Assembly: GCF_001613165.1 (NCBI RefSeq)
Contig: NZ_BDBV01000001.1
Span: forward strand, 186,001-250,000
DNA: 64,000 bases
Source of the DNA: Nocardia mexicana NBRC 108244
Lineage (GTDB): Bacteria > Actinomycetota > Actinomycetes > Mycobacteriales > Mycobacteriaceae
Reading direction: 5' to 3'
Shown here: piece by piece, positions 16,948 to 25,420 of the stretch
Position numbering within the stretch: the stretch's first letter is position 1
How the letters are laid out: each line of letters begins with the position of its first letter
The notes under the pieces: generated by a model
What the model saw: the letters and a program-made list of their open reading frames with translations, nothing else
Told to the model about the DNA's origin: nothing
The model's database searches: none
Made by a program: the position numbers and the translations under genes

Positions 16948-16970
16948 TTGTCGGGCCCCCTCGGCACAAT
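16948..16970 (+). promoter_or_regulatory. PafBC/RecA-NDp-like promoter of lipV-atl
   Basis: TTGTCGGGC (16948-16956), exactly 8 nt, then CACAAT (16965-16970), resembling TTGTCRGTG-N8-TAnnnT. The GTG start of lipV is 7 nt after the -10, which fits a leaderless transcript. Confidence 0.45.
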
Positions 16971-16976
16971 GGTCGC

Positions 16977-17738
16977 GTGCCCGATCTCCACGTCCATCGA
17001 TTCGGCCCGGCCGACGGCCCCCTGGTGCTCGCCCTGCACGGCCTCACCGGGCACGGCCGACGCTGGGAGGCGCTGGCCGCCGAACACCTGCCCGACGTCC
17101 GTATCGTCGCCCCCGACCTGCGCGGGCACGGCCGATCCCCCGCGCTGCCACCGTGGACGTTCGAAACCGTGGTGGACGACATCGCACGGCTCCTGGCCGG
17201 TGAGCCCGCCGTGGTGCTCGGCCATTCGTTCGGCGGCGCGGCCGGGATTCACCTCGCCCGCCTGCATCCGGAACTGGTGCGCGGGCTCGTGCTGCTGGAT
17301 CCGGCCATCGGCCTGGACCCGGAGCTGATGCTCCATATCGCCGAGAGCATGCTCGCCGCGCCCGACTATCCGGATATCGAGGCCGCCCGCCTGGACAAGC
17401 TGGAGACGGCGTGGGCCGACGTGGAGCCGCCGCTGCTGGCCGCCGAGCTCGCCGAACACCTGGTGCCCACGCCGTCCGGCCGGATGGCGTGGCGGATGAG
17501 CCTGCCCGCCGTCACGGCCTACTGGGGCCAGCTCGCCCGGGATTTCGTGCTGCCGCCCGCGGGCCTGCCGACGGCGCTGGTGCAGGCGATGAAATCGCCG
17601 TTCGTCACCCCGCGATTCCGGGCCGCGCTCACCGAGCACCTGGGCGCCGCCCTGACGGTGCACGAGTTCGACTGCGACCACATGGTGGCCCAGGCCCGTC
17701 CGGCCGAGAGCGCCGCCGTCCTGCGCGGGATGCTCTGA
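16977..17738 (+). CDS. lipV: LipV-like alpha/beta hydrolase (esterase/lipase)
   Basis: A 253-aa cytoplasmic alpha/beta hydrolase. The oxyanion segment is LALHGLTGHGRRWEAL, the PDLRGHGRS loop follows, the nucleophile elbow is VVLGHSFGGAAG (Ser near residue 83), the acid is presumably in LVLLDPAIG or downstream, and the C-terminal catalytic His lies in FDCDHMVAQARP. It matches the position and type of Rv3203 (lipV), next to adnB and the alkyltransferase-like gene. The start is GTG 16977, reading MPDLHVHRFG, 7 nt after a -10-like element. The next gene begins one base after its stop, so the two are one operon. Natural substrate unknown. Confidence 0.88.
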   Translation: MPDLHVHRFGPADGPLVLALHGLTGHGRRWEALAAEHLPDVRIVAPDLRGHGRSPALPPWTFETVVDDIARLLAGEPAVVLGHSFGGAAGIHLARLHPELVRGLVLLDPAIGLDPELMLHIAESMLAAPDYPDIEAARLDKLETAWADVEPPLLAAELAEHLVPTPSGRMAWRMSLPAVTAYWGQLARDFVLPPAGLPTALVQAMKSPFVTPRFRAALTEHLGAALTVHEFDCDHMVAQARPAESAAVLRGML

Positions 17739-17739
17739 G

Positions 17740-18036
17740 ATGGCCACCACCGACGCGGAGGTCGAGCGGGTGCGGGAACTGGTCGCGGCCATCCCGCCCG
17801 GCCGGGTCGCCACCTACGGCGATATCGCCGCGGCCGCGGGCCTGTCGACACCGCGCACGGTCGGCTGGATCATGCGCACGGATGCCGCCGATCTGCCCTG
17901 GCACCGGGTGCTGCGCGCGAACGGCACACCGGCGCCGCACCTGGCGCATCGCCAGCTGCGGGAGCTCGCCGAGGAGGGCTGTCCGATCCGCGGCGATCGC
18001 GTGGACCTGGCCGCCGCCCGGCACCGCTTCGAATAG
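17740..18036 (+). CDS. Alkyltransferase-like (ATL) DNA repair protein
   Basis: A 98-aa protein with the DNA-binding fold of O6-alkylguanine-DNA alkyltransferases: helix-turn-helix TYGDIAAAAGLSTPRTVGWIM, then the active-site motif. The catalytic Cys of PCHRV is replaced by Trp54 (LPWHRVL), so it cannot transfer alkyl groups. Family members flip O6-alkylguanine and recruit nucleotide excision repair. The length and the PWHRV motif match the E. coli and fission yeast ATL proteins, and the position matches Rv3204. ATG 17740 overlaps closely with the lipV stop, so it is in one operon with lipV under putative damage control. Confidence 0.93.
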   Translation: MATTDAEVERVRELVAAIPPGRVATYGDIAAAAGLSTPRTVGWIMRTDAADLPWHRVLRANGTPAPHLAHRQLRELAEEGCPIRGDRVDLAAARHRFE

Positions 18037-18114
18037 TCCGGCGGCACAACCCGACATCGAAAACACGCCGCCGAACCGCCCCGCGCGGCGTGGTCCGCCG
18101 GTTACCGTGGAGTC

Positions 18115-18852
18115 ATGTCCACCCGTCTCGCGTGCGTGGTGTTCGATGCGGTACAGCCGCGGAGCGTGGCCCGGTTCTGGGCCGAATTGCTGAGCTGGGA
18201 GGTCACGGTCGACCGGCCCGGCGAGGTCGACGTGGCCGCACCGGATCCGGACGCGCCCGACGTGGCGCTCACGTTCCTGGCCTCGCGGCAACCCACGTCC
18301 GGCCGCAACCGCATCCACCTCGACCTGTCCAGCCGATCGCTGGATCATCAACGCGTGCAGGTGGATCGGGCATTGTCGCTGGGTGCCCGGCGCATCGATA
18401 TCGGGCAGGGGCCGGTGCCGTGGACGGTGCTGGCCGACCCGGAGGGCAACGAATTCTGCGTGCTGGAGCCGCGGGAGCAGTATGTCGACACGGGGGCGGT
18501 CGCCGCGATCGTGGTGGACACCGGGGATCCGGGCCGCCAGGCGCAGTTCTGGTCGGCGGCCTCCGGCTGGCCGGTCACCCACGACGAGCAGCGGTCCGTC
18601 GGCATCCGCTCGGTCAGCGAGCAGGGGCCCTGGCTCGAATTCCTGCTCAGCCCGGGGCGCCCCGAGCCCGGTCGGCTGCACCTGGACCTGGTGTCGTTTC
18701 CCACCGACGATCCCGCCGAGGAGGTCGCCCGACTACGCGCGGCCGGTGCGACAGCGGTGCGGCCCAACGATTCTCACACCGATGAGCCGCCGGTCGTGCT
18801 GGCCGATCCGGACACCTACGAGTTCTGCCTGCTGCGGCCCCACAGTGTATGA
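18115..18852 (+). CDS. Two-domain VOC (glyoxalase/bleomycin-resistance fold) protein
   Basis: A 245-aa protein made of two VOC-like modules. Module 1 (residues about 5-118) has VVFDAVQPRSVARFWAELLSW and ends VLADPEGNEFCVLEP; module 2 (about 127-243) has AIVVDTGDPGRQAQFWSAASGW and ends VLADPDTYEFCLLRP. The paired LADPxGxEFC ends are typical of actinobacterial glyoxalase-like domain proteins of unknown substrate. It follows atl by 78 bp and could be read through from that operon. No metal-ligand set can be assigned with confidence. Confidence 0.82.
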   Translation: MSTRLACVVFDAVQPRSVARFWAELLSWEVTVDRPGEVDVAAPDPDAPDVALTFLASRQPTSGRNRIHLDLSSRSLDHQRVQVDRALSLGARRIDIGQGPVPWTVLADPEGNEFCVLEPREQYVDTGAVAAIVVDTGDPGRQAQFWSAASGWPVTHDEQRSVGIRSVSEQGPWLEFLLSPGRPEPGRLHLDLVSFPTDDPAEEVARLRAAGATAVRPNDSHTDEPPVVLADPDTYEFCLLRPHSV

Positions 18853-19014
18853 ATCGCCGAACCTCTCGCTCCCGGCGCTGACCGGCGGCTCATTCCCGCA
18901 CCGCGCCTCGATACCGCGCGGCGGCCGGACGTGCACCGGGACCGCGCGCCGCGGGGCGTCGCCGTCGCCACGAACTACGATCGGCAGCATGTGCAAGCTA
19001 CCGGGCGGCCGCTC

Positions 19015-20751
19015 GTGACCGACTTCGACGCGATCGTGCTGGCCGGAGGTCGCGCCACCCGGATGGGCGGGGTGGACAAGCCCGCGATCGTGGTCGGCGG
19101 GCGGTCGATGCTGGATGCGGCGCTCACCGCGGTCGCCGCCGGTGCGCGCACCATCGTGGTCGGCCCGCACCGCCCCGAGCTGGCCCCCGAGATCCGGCAG
19201 GTCCAGGAGGTGCCGGCCGGGGCGGGGCCGGTGGCCGCGATCGCGACCGGGCTGCGGACGCTGGAGGAATGCGACTTCCCGGCCCGCCTCGTGGTGGTGC
19301 TGGCCGCCGACATGCCGTTCCTCACCCCCGCGGCGGTCGACGAATTACTCAGGGCTGCAGCGGAATCCGGAGCCGACGCGGTGTTCGCGACCGACGAGTC
19401 CGGGCGTCCGCAGTACCTGGTCGGAGTGTGGCGGCACCGCGCGCTGCTGGCGGGGCTCGACCGGCTCGATTCGCTGATGAACCAGCCGATGAAGGCGCTT
19501 GTCCCGGCGAACACCGCCATGGTGCCGCTGTCCGGGGTCGCCGACTGCGACACCGCCGACGAGGTCCGCCAGGCCCGCGCCCGAGCGGCACCGCTGACGC
19601 TGGACGACGCACGAAGCACGGTGCGCCGCAACTTGTCTCGACTACCCGAGCGGCACACGCTGCTGCGGTCGGCCCGCGGCGCCGCGCTCGCGGCGCCACT
19701 GGCCGCGGCGGAGGCGCTGCCGCGGTTCGACGTGTCGGCGATGGACGGCTACGCGGTATCGGGGGACGGCCCGTGGCGGCTGCGCCACGACATCGGCTTC
19801 GCCGGCGGCGAGCGTCCGGTGGGGCTGCTGCCCGGCGAGGCGGTCCGCATCGCGACCGGCGCGCACGTGCCCGACGGCACCACCACGGTGATCCGCGACG
19901 AATTCATTCGCCTCGACGCGACCGGCGTGCTGGATCGACTGCCCGACACCCCGATTCGCGACGATGTCCGCCACCGCGGCGAGGACTGGTGGCCCGGCGA
20001 CACGGTCGCGCCGGAGGGCACACCGGTGTCGGCGGCACTGCTGTCGGTGGCCGCCTCCGCCGAGGTCACCACCGCGCGGGTGCGCGGTCCGGTGCGAGCG
20101 CGCATCGTCATGACCGGAGACGAGATCCGCAGTGAGGGCCCGCTGCATTCGGGTCAGACCCGCGACTCGATCGGCCCCGTCCTGCCCGACCTGCTGGCCT
20201 GGTGCGGGGTACACGCGCTGGACCGAGTTCACCTGCGCGACACCGCCGACGGCTTCGACGAGGTGCTGGCCGCCGCGGCCGACTGCGAGCTGCTGGTGAT
20301 CGTCGGGGCCACCGGCGGCGGCGCGGCCGACCAGCTCCGCGACGCCCTGGATCGCACCGAGGCCCGAATTCTGGTGCACCGCTTGCGCATGCGCCCCGGC
20401 GGCTCCACCGTGGCCGCCGAAACCGAGTCCGGCACAGCGGTTCTGGGCCTACCCGGCAATCCGTTCGCCGCGGTGGCCACGCTCCTGGCGCTGCTACCCG
20501 CGATGGTCGAGGGCCGCACCGGCCGCACCCCCGCCCGCCCGATCACCGGCCCCCTGCTCAACGCGGGCGAAATAACCGGCCCCGCACCACGCATCGTCCC
20601 CGCCCGCGCGGTCCCGGAGGGCGGCTGGCTGGGCGACGCCACCGTCCGCACGGCCCACCTGGCAGGCCTCCTGAACCGCGACGGCCTCGTCATCGTCCCC
20701 CCGGACGCGGTCGACGGCGCCCACGTCGAATTCCTGCCACTCCCTAGCTGA
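19015..20751 (+). CDS. MobA-MoeA fusion, molybdenum cofactor biosynthesis
   Basis: A 578-aa fusion. Residues about 3-190 are a MobA-type nucleotidyltransferase (LAGGRATRMGGVDKPAIVVGG, and LAADMPFLTP for Mg/GTP binding), which attaches GMP to molybdopterin. Residues about 205-578 are MoeA, which inserts molybdate: FDVSAMDGYAV, GEAVRIATGAHVPDGTT, MTGDEI, then VIVGATGGGAADQL in place of the usual GGVSxGxxD, and GLPGNPFAAVATLLALLP. A C-terminal beta domain completes MoeA. GTG 19015 puts the MobA P-loop at the normal position; the frame is open further upstream. Separate MobA and MoeA proteins are the norm. The product could serve NarG, encoded 10 kb away. Confidence 0.88.
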   Translation: MTDFDAIVLAGGRATRMGGVDKPAIVVGGRSMLDAALTAVAAGARTIVVGPHRPELAPEIRQVQEVPAGAGPVAAIATGLRTLEECDFPARLVVVLAADMPFLTPAAVDELLRAAAESGADAVFATDESGRPQYLVGVWRHRALLAGLDRLDSLMNQPMKALVPANTAMVPLSGVADCDTADEVRQARARAAPLTLDDARSTVRRNLSRLPERHTLLRSARGAALAAPLAAAEALPRFDVSAMDGYAVSGDGPWRLRHDIGFAGGERPVGLLPGEAVRIATGAHVPDGTTTVIRDEFIRLDATGVLDRLPDTPIRDDVRHRGEDWWPGDTVAPEGTPVSAALLSVAASAEVTTARVRGPVRARIVMTGDEIRSEGPLHSGQTRDSIGPVLPDLLAWCGVHALDRVHLRDTADGFDEVLAAAADCELLVIVGATGGGAADQLRDALDRTEARILVHRLRMRPGGSTVAAETESGTAVLGLPGNPFAAVATLLALLPAMVEGRTGRTPARPITGPLLNAGEITGPAPRIVPARAVPEGGWLGDATVRTAHLAGLLNRDGLVIVPPDAVDGAHVEFLPLPS

Positions 20752-20806
20752 TCCGAACGGGCACAGCGGCGAGCGCCCTTGCACCGTTCCCACACGCCCG
20801 GCATTC

Positions 20807-20820
20807 TGTAACGCGTTCTA
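20807..20820. promoter_or_regulatory. KstR-type operator upstream of the epoxide-hydrolase-like gene
   Basis: TGTAACGCGTTCTA fits the KstR operator TNNAACNNGTTNNA at all eight fixed positions and ends 32 bp before the ATG. A TTCTAGAA palindrome overlaps its right half (20816-20823). A second match with the same extended core (TGYAACGMGTTCTAG) precedes the monooxygenase operon at 51094-51107. Confidence 0.55.
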
Positions 20821-20852
20821 GAAACAACACTCTTCGAGAACGAGGGCAACGG

Positions 20853-21224
20853 ATGACCACACCCGGCGAGATCGTCACCGAATTCTGCGCCGAATGGGGG
20901 ACGGGCACGGCCGAATCCGTGGCCGCCTACTTCACCGAGGATGCGGTGTACCACAACATTCCGATGGAACCGCTGGTCGGCAAGCCCGCCATCCTGGAGT
21001 TCCTCCGGGGATTCCTCGGCGGATTCGGCAATATCGAGTTCACCGTGCACCATCAGGCCGAGCTCGGATCCGTCGTGCTCAACGAACGCACGGACCGATT
21101 CCGCATCGGCGACAAGGATGTCGAACTGCCGGTCATGGGCACCTTCGAGGTCCGCGACCGCAAGATCGCGGCGTGGCGCGACTACTTCGACATGGCGCCG
21201 TTCGCGGCGATGCAGCAGCAGTAA
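20853..21224 (+). CDS. Limonene-1,2-epoxide hydrolase family protein
   Basis: A 123-aa cone-fold (NTF2-like) protein. ERTDRFRIGDKDVELPVMGTFEVRDRKIAAWRDYFD contains the family triad Arg79, Asp81 and Asp110, positioned like Arg99/Asp101/Asp132 of limonene-1,2-epoxide hydrolase. The mycobacterial relative Rv2740 (EphG) hydrolyses lipid/steroid epoxides. The N-terminus (EIVTEFCAEW...ESVAAYFTEDAVYHNIP) is typical of the fold. GAGGGC lies upstream of the ATG. The KstR-like operator suggests steroid- or lipid-linked control. A SnoaL-type cyclase/isomerase function cannot be excluded. Confidence 0.85.
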   Translation: MTTPGEIVTEFCAEWGTGTAESVAAYFTEDAVYHNIPMEPLVGKPAILEFLRGFLGGFGNIEFTVHHQAELGSVVLNERTDRFRIGDKDVELPVMGTFEVRDRKIAAWRDYFDMAPFAAMQQQ

Positions 21225-21302
21225 CGTTCGCCGAGTGGTCCACGGCAATCGCGGCGAAGTGGCTATCCCTCGGGCGCCGCGCGGCCGCTATCGTCACCGC
21301 TT

Positions 21303-21740
21303 GTGACCGATATCCGCGAAATCCCCGAAGGCCAGACGAAACTCGCCGCACCGGCCCTGCTGGAGCTGCGTCCGCAGTGGAAGACCACCGACGCGCTGGT
21401 CGAACTGGTCGATCGGCGACTGCGTCCCGGCGGGTACCGGATCGTCGGCGCCTTCGACGACGACCACGACGTCGCGGTGTCGATCCTCGGCTTCCGGGAT
21501 GCGTGGGCGGCGGCCTGGGGCCACCACCTCTACGTCGACGACGTCTCCACGCTGCCCGAGGCCCGCGGCCGCGGTCACGCCGATCGCCTGGTGAGCTGGA
21601 TCGAGGCCGAGGCGCGCAGGCTTGGGTGCGAGTCCGTGGAGCTGGTGTCGGCAGTCGGGGCCCACCGTGCCGCCGCGCACCGCCTCTACATGCGCCATCA
21701 CCTGACCATTACGGCGCACCATTTCACGCTCGCACTCTGA
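21303..21740 (+). CDS. GNAT family N-acetyltransferase
   Basis: A 145-aa acetyl-CoA-dependent acyltransferase. Motif A reads LYVDDVSTLPEARGRGHADRLVSWIEAEARRLG, with R-G-x-G-x-A for the CoA pyrophosphate. Motif B is AAHRLYMRHHLTITAHHF. The start is GTG 21303, with no strong Shine-Dalgarno sequence. The acceptor substrate cannot be inferred. Monocistronic; convergent with the ABC operon, 65 bp away. Confidence 0.85.
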   Translation: MTDIREIPEGQTKLAAPALLELRPQWKTTDALVELVDRRLRPGGYRIVGAFDDDHDVAVSILGFRDAWAAAWGHHLYVDDVSTLPEARGRGHADRLVSWIEAEARRLGCESVELVSAVGAHRAAAHRLYMRHHLTITAHHFTLAL

Positions 21741-21805
21741 CTGGTACCCGGGGGGCCGCGGAGGGTCGCCTTCATGCCCGGTCGCCCGCCTCGAAGAACC
21801 GACTT

Positions 21806-23512
21806 TCACGCCCCGAGGGCCAGCGGCTCGCTTCCGATCCTGCCTGGCTCGGGGACCGGGACCGCCGCCAGCAGCCGACGGGTGTACTCCTCCCGCGGAT
21901 GCCCGAAGACCTCGGCGGGCGGCCCGGTCTCGACCACGGATCCGCCCCGCAGCACCACGACCCGGTCCGCGACCTGATGCACGACGGCCAGGTCGTGGCT
22001 GATGAACAGGCAGGCGAAGCCGAATTCGGCGCGCAGGTCGGCGAACAGGTCCAGGACCTGGGCCTGGACCGAGACGTCGAGCGCGCTGGTGGGCTCGTCG
22101 GCGACCAGCAGGCGCGGCGCCAGCGCCAGTGCGCGCGCGAGGGCTACGCGCTGGCGCTGCCCGCCGGACAGTTCGGCGGGGCGGCGACCGGCGTAATCGC
22201 GAGGCAGGCGGACCGATTCGAGCAGTTCCGCGACCCTGGCCCGCAGCAGCGAACCGTTCGCGACGCGATGCACCAGTAATGGCTCGCCGATGGAGTCCTC
22301 GATCGTGCGACGCGGATCCAGCGAGGCGGCGACGTCCTGGTGCACCAGCGCCACGTTCTTGCGGATCGCCCGCAGCTCCCGCGATGTCAGCCCGCGCAGC
22401 GCGGTGCCGTGCAGGGTGACCTCGCCGGTCTCCGCCGGGACCAGGCCCAGCGCGGCTCGTCCCAGAGTGCTCTTGCCGGAACCGGATTCGCCGACGAGTC
22501 CGACCACCTCGCGCGGCGCCACCGACAGCGAGACCCCCTGCAATGCCCGGAATCGCTTGCCGCGCGAGCGATATACGACGGTGAGATCGGCCAGCCGCAG
22601 CACCGATTCTTGTCCGTCGCCGTCTCGTCCATCGTCGCCGGACCCCGGTTGGCTATCCGAGGAGTTCGCCGCCGCAACACCGTTCACGCCGACCGTGTCG
22701 ACAGGCGCGGATTCCGGCAACCGGGGCACGGCCGCCAGTAGTGTTCGGGTATAGCCCTCGCGGGGTGCGGCGAACAGCTCGCGCACCGGTCGCTCCTCCA
22801 CGACGCGACCGCCGCGCATGACCACCACCCGATCGGCGGTCTCGGTGACCACGCCCAGGTTGTGGGTGATGAACAGGATCGCGGTCCCGTTGCGCCGCTG
22901 CAGATCACGCAGCAGGTCCAGGATCTCCGCCTGCACCGTCACGTCGAGCGCGGTGGTGGGCTCGTCGGCGATCAGCAGGTCCGGATCGCCCGACAGCGCC
23001 AGCGCGATGACGACCCGCTGCTTCTGCCCGCCGGACAGCTGGTGCGGATACCAGTCCAATCGGCGCTCGGGTTCCGGAATGCCCACCAGCCCGAGTAGTT
23101 CCGCGGCGCGTTCGCGGGCCTCGGCCCTCGAGATCGGTCCGTGCGCGCGCAGCGCCTGGACGATCTGGGTGCCGATCTTCTGCACCGGATTCAGCGCGGT
23201 CTGCGGCTCCTGGAAGACCATGGCCGCCCGGGTGCCGCGTATCGCCCGCAGCTGTTGTTCACTCGCGCCGATGATTTCGTGCTCGCCCAGGCGGATCGAG
23301 CCCGCGGCGCGAGCGCCGGGCGGCAGCAGCCCCAACGCCGATCGGGCCGTCATCGACTTGCCCGAACCGGATTCGCCCACCACGGCGACGACTTCGCCAC
23401 GGCCGACCGTCAGGGCGATGTCCTCGACGACCGCACGCACATCGAAATGCACCGACAGACCCGTGATTTCGAGAACAGGGGCGAACTGCTCGGTTGCGGG
23501 CACGGTACTCAT
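21806..23512 (-). CDS. Peptide/nickel-type ABC transporter, fused ATP-binding subunits (DppD-DppF type)
   Basis: A 568-aa protein with two complete ABC cassettes. Cassette 1 has GESGSGKS, LSGGQKQRV and DLLIADEPTTALDV; cassette 2 has GESGSGKS, LSGGQRQRV and LLVADEPTSALDV. An acidic low-complexity linker of about 30 residues joins them. It replaces the usual pair of separate OppD/OppF-like proteins. ATG 23512 overlaps the stop of the permease gene (ATGA). Last gene of the four-gene import operon 27003-21806. The operon is headed by a poly-Cys leader ORF and faces an arylsulfatase, so the cargo is more likely a sulfur compound than a peptide; this is inference from context. Confidence 0.92.
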   Translation of the reverse strand: MSTVPATEQFAPVLEITGLSVHFDVRAVVEDIALTVGRGEVVAVVGESGSGKSMTARSALGLLPPGARAAGSIRLGEHEIIGASEQQLRAIRGTRAAMVFQEPQTALNPVQKIGTQIVQALRAHGPISRAEARERAAELLGLVGIPEPERRLDWYPHQLSGGQKQRVVIALALSGDPDLLIADEPTTALDVTVQAEILDLLRDLQRRNGTAILFITHNLGVVTETADRVVVMRGGRVVEERPVRELFAAPREGYTRTLLAAVPRLPESAPVDTVGVNGVAAANSSDSQPGSGDDGRDGDGQESVLRLADLTVVYRSRGKRFRALQGVSLSVAPREVVGLVGESGSGKSTLGRAALGLVPAETGEVTLHGTALRGLTSRELRAIRKNVALVHQDVAASLDPRRTIEDSIGEPLLVHRVANGSLLRARVAELLESVRLPRDYAGRRPAELSGGQRQRVALARALALAPRLLVADEPTSALDVSVQAQVLDLFADLRAEFGFACLFISHDLAVVHQVADRVVVLRGGSVVETGPPAEVFGHPREEYTRRLLAAVPVPEPGRIGSEPLALGA

Positions 23513-24366
23513 CCGATCCTCCTCGCTCGGCCCAGCCCCTGCGCGATCAGCAGGAAGCCCAGGGTCAGCCCGGCGATGATCACCAGCGGCCCCACGGCCA
23601 TGGCCGGGTTGGCATCCATATTCGACACCGACTCCGCGACCACCGATCCCAGCGACGGTTCCGGCTGCCGCACCCCCAGCCCGATGAAACTCATGGCGCC
23701 GTCGACGGCCACCGCGATCGACATCGACAGCGCCAGCTGCACGGCCAGCGGCTCGAGGACGTTGGGCAGCAGATGTTTTCGCAGCGTCCACCACGTGCCC
23801 GCGCCGATCACCTCGGCGGCCTCCACGAACGCCTGCTCGCGCACCCGCAGGATCGCGGTGCGGATCTGGCGGCCGAAGACCGGTACCTCCGCCGCCACGA
23901 TGACGATGATCACCGCGTGCGCGCCCGGACCGGTGATCGCGGTCAGCGCGATAGCGAGGATGAGCGCGGGAAAGGCGAGGACGACGTCGAACACCCGCTG
24001 CGCCACGGTATCCGCCAGGGTGTGCACACTGGCCAGCAGCCCGACGGCCGAACCCAGTACCGCCGCGACCGGTACCGCGACGAACACGATGAGCAGATCG
24101 ATCCGCAACCCGAACAGCACCCGCGCGAACACGTCACGATTCAGCTCGTCGGTGCCGAGCCAATGTGCCGCGCTGGGGCTCACCAGGTTCGCGCCGGTGA
24201 TCTGCGTTATCGGGTCATAGCGGCTCAGCGCTCCCGCGAACAGCCCGGCCAGCACGATCGCCACGACAACCACCGCTCCCGCCAGGGCCTGTCCGCGCAG
24301 CAAGACCGGTCGCCTGACGCCGGAACCCGTTGCGGCCGAGTGAATTGCTTCGACAGCAACGCTCAT
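23509..24366 (-). CDS. ABC transporter permease (DppC type)
   Basis: A 285-aa inner-membrane permease with about six TM helices. An N-terminal anchor helix (ALAGAVVVVAIVLAGLFAGAL) is followed by HWLGTDELNRDVFARVLFGLRIDL, characteristic of DppC/OppC. The EAA loop reads EAAEVIGAGTWWTLRKHLLPNVLEPL and contacts the ATPase. The start is ATG 24366. There is a 94-bp gap after dppB in which nothing else is visible; the stop overlaps the ATPase start. Confidence 0.92.
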   Translation of the reverse strand: MSVAVEAIHSAATGSGVRRPVLLRGQALAGAVVVVAIVLAGLFAGALSRYDPITQITGANLVSPSAAHWLGTDELNRDVFARVLFGLRIDLLIVFVAVPVAAVLGSAVGLLASVHTLADTVAQRVFDVVLAFPALILAIALTAITGPGAHAVIIVIVAAEVPVFGRQIRTAILRVREQAFVEAAEVIGAGTWWTLRKHLLPNVLEPLAVQLALSMSIAVAVDGAMSFIGLGVRQPEPSLGSVVAESVSNMDANPAMAVGPLVIIAGLTLGFLLIAQGLGRARRIG

Positions 24367-24460
24367 GGCTGCTCTCCAATCCGACTCCACGGGCCCTGTC
24401 GAACACCGTGCCAGTCTTCGGAATTCACTGTGGCCGCGCATATTTCGACGATCGCTGCCT

Positions 24461-25420
24461 TCACGTCCCCGCTCCGATCCGGATCCGCGGATCCAGCCAC
24501 GCGTGCACGATGTCGGTGAGCAGCTGGATCGCCACGAATACCGTCACCGACAGCAGCAGCAACACCTGCACGACCGGGTAGTCGCGCCGGTTGATGCCCT
24601 GCTCGATGAGCTGCCCGATACCCGGCCAGGCGAATACGGCCTCGACCAGGACGGCGCCGCCGAGCAGATGGCCGGTCTGAATCCCCAGCGCGGTCAGCAC
24701 CGCGGGCAGCGCATTGCGCAGAGCGCCGCGCGTGACGATCTGCCACTGCGAAATGCCCTGCGAACGCGCGGTCAGCACATAGGGTTTGCCGAGTTCGGTG
24801 TGCAGCGCCTCGGTGAGAAAGCGGGTGAGCGCGGCGCCCACGGGCAGCGCCAGGCAGGTGGCGGGCAGCAGCAGGTACTGCGCCGCGATATCCGGCCGGG
24901 CGATGAAGCCGTCCGGCGGCACTCCGCCCGCGGGCAGCACCGGGATCGCGATCGCGAACACCAGCACCAGCAGCACGCTGGTCACGAAGGTCGGCAGCGC
25001 GACGGCCGCCGTATTCGCCGCCGCCACAATCGCATTCAGCCATCGGCGCGGCCAGACCACCGACGCCACACCGACGCCCAGGCTCACCACTATCGCAAGC
25101 AGCAGGGCCGCGCCGGTCAGCACCAGGGTGTTGGTCAACCCCTGGCTCACCAACTCGGAGATCTGACCGCCGAGAATGTAGGACCGGCCGAGGTCGAAGG
25201 TGACCAGGCCGCCGAGCCAGCTCAGGTACTGCGCCGGAATCGACCGGTCCAATCCCAGCTGGTGCCGGATCGCCGCGATCGACTGCGGGGTCGCGTCCGG
25301 CCCGGCGAGCGTGCTCGCCGGATCACCGGGAACCAGCCGCATCAGCAGGAAGATCAGCACCGACGCCGCGAACAGCACGAGCACGGCGGAGGGCAGGCGG
25401 CGCAACAGATATCGGGTCAC
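24461..25420 (-). CDS. ABC transporter permease (DppB type)
   Basis: A 319-aa inner-membrane permease. The N-terminus TRYLLRRLPSAVLVLFAASVLIFLLMRLVPGDPA is diagnostic of DppB/OppB/GsiC. The family pattern LGLDRSIPAQYLSWLGGLVTFDLGRS follows, and the EAA motif region is TARSQGISQWQIVTRGALRNALPAVL. About six TM helices. GTG 25420 overlaps the stop of the binding-protein gene (GTGA), indicating translational coupling. Confidence 0.92.
   Translation of the reverse strand: MTRYLLRRLPSAVLVLFAASVLIFLLMRLVPGDPASTLAGPDATPQSIAAIRHQLGLDRSIPAQYLSWLGGLVTFDLGRSYILGGQISELVSQGLTNTLVLTGAALLLAIVVSLGVGVASVVWPRRWLNAIVAAANTAAVALPTFVTSVLLVLVFAIAIPVLPAGGVPPDGFIARPDIAAQYLLLPATCLALPVGAALTRFLTEALHTELGKPYVLTARSQGISQWQIVTRGALRNALPAVLTALGIQTGHLLGGAVLVEAVFAWPGIGQLIEQGINRRDYPVVQVLLLLSVTVFVAIQLLTDIVHAWLDPRIRIGAGT

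Noticed and set aside
16152..16976. Upstream extension of the lipV frame
   Set aside because: It is antisense to adnB and includes the promoter region; GTG 16977 gives the normal N-terminus.
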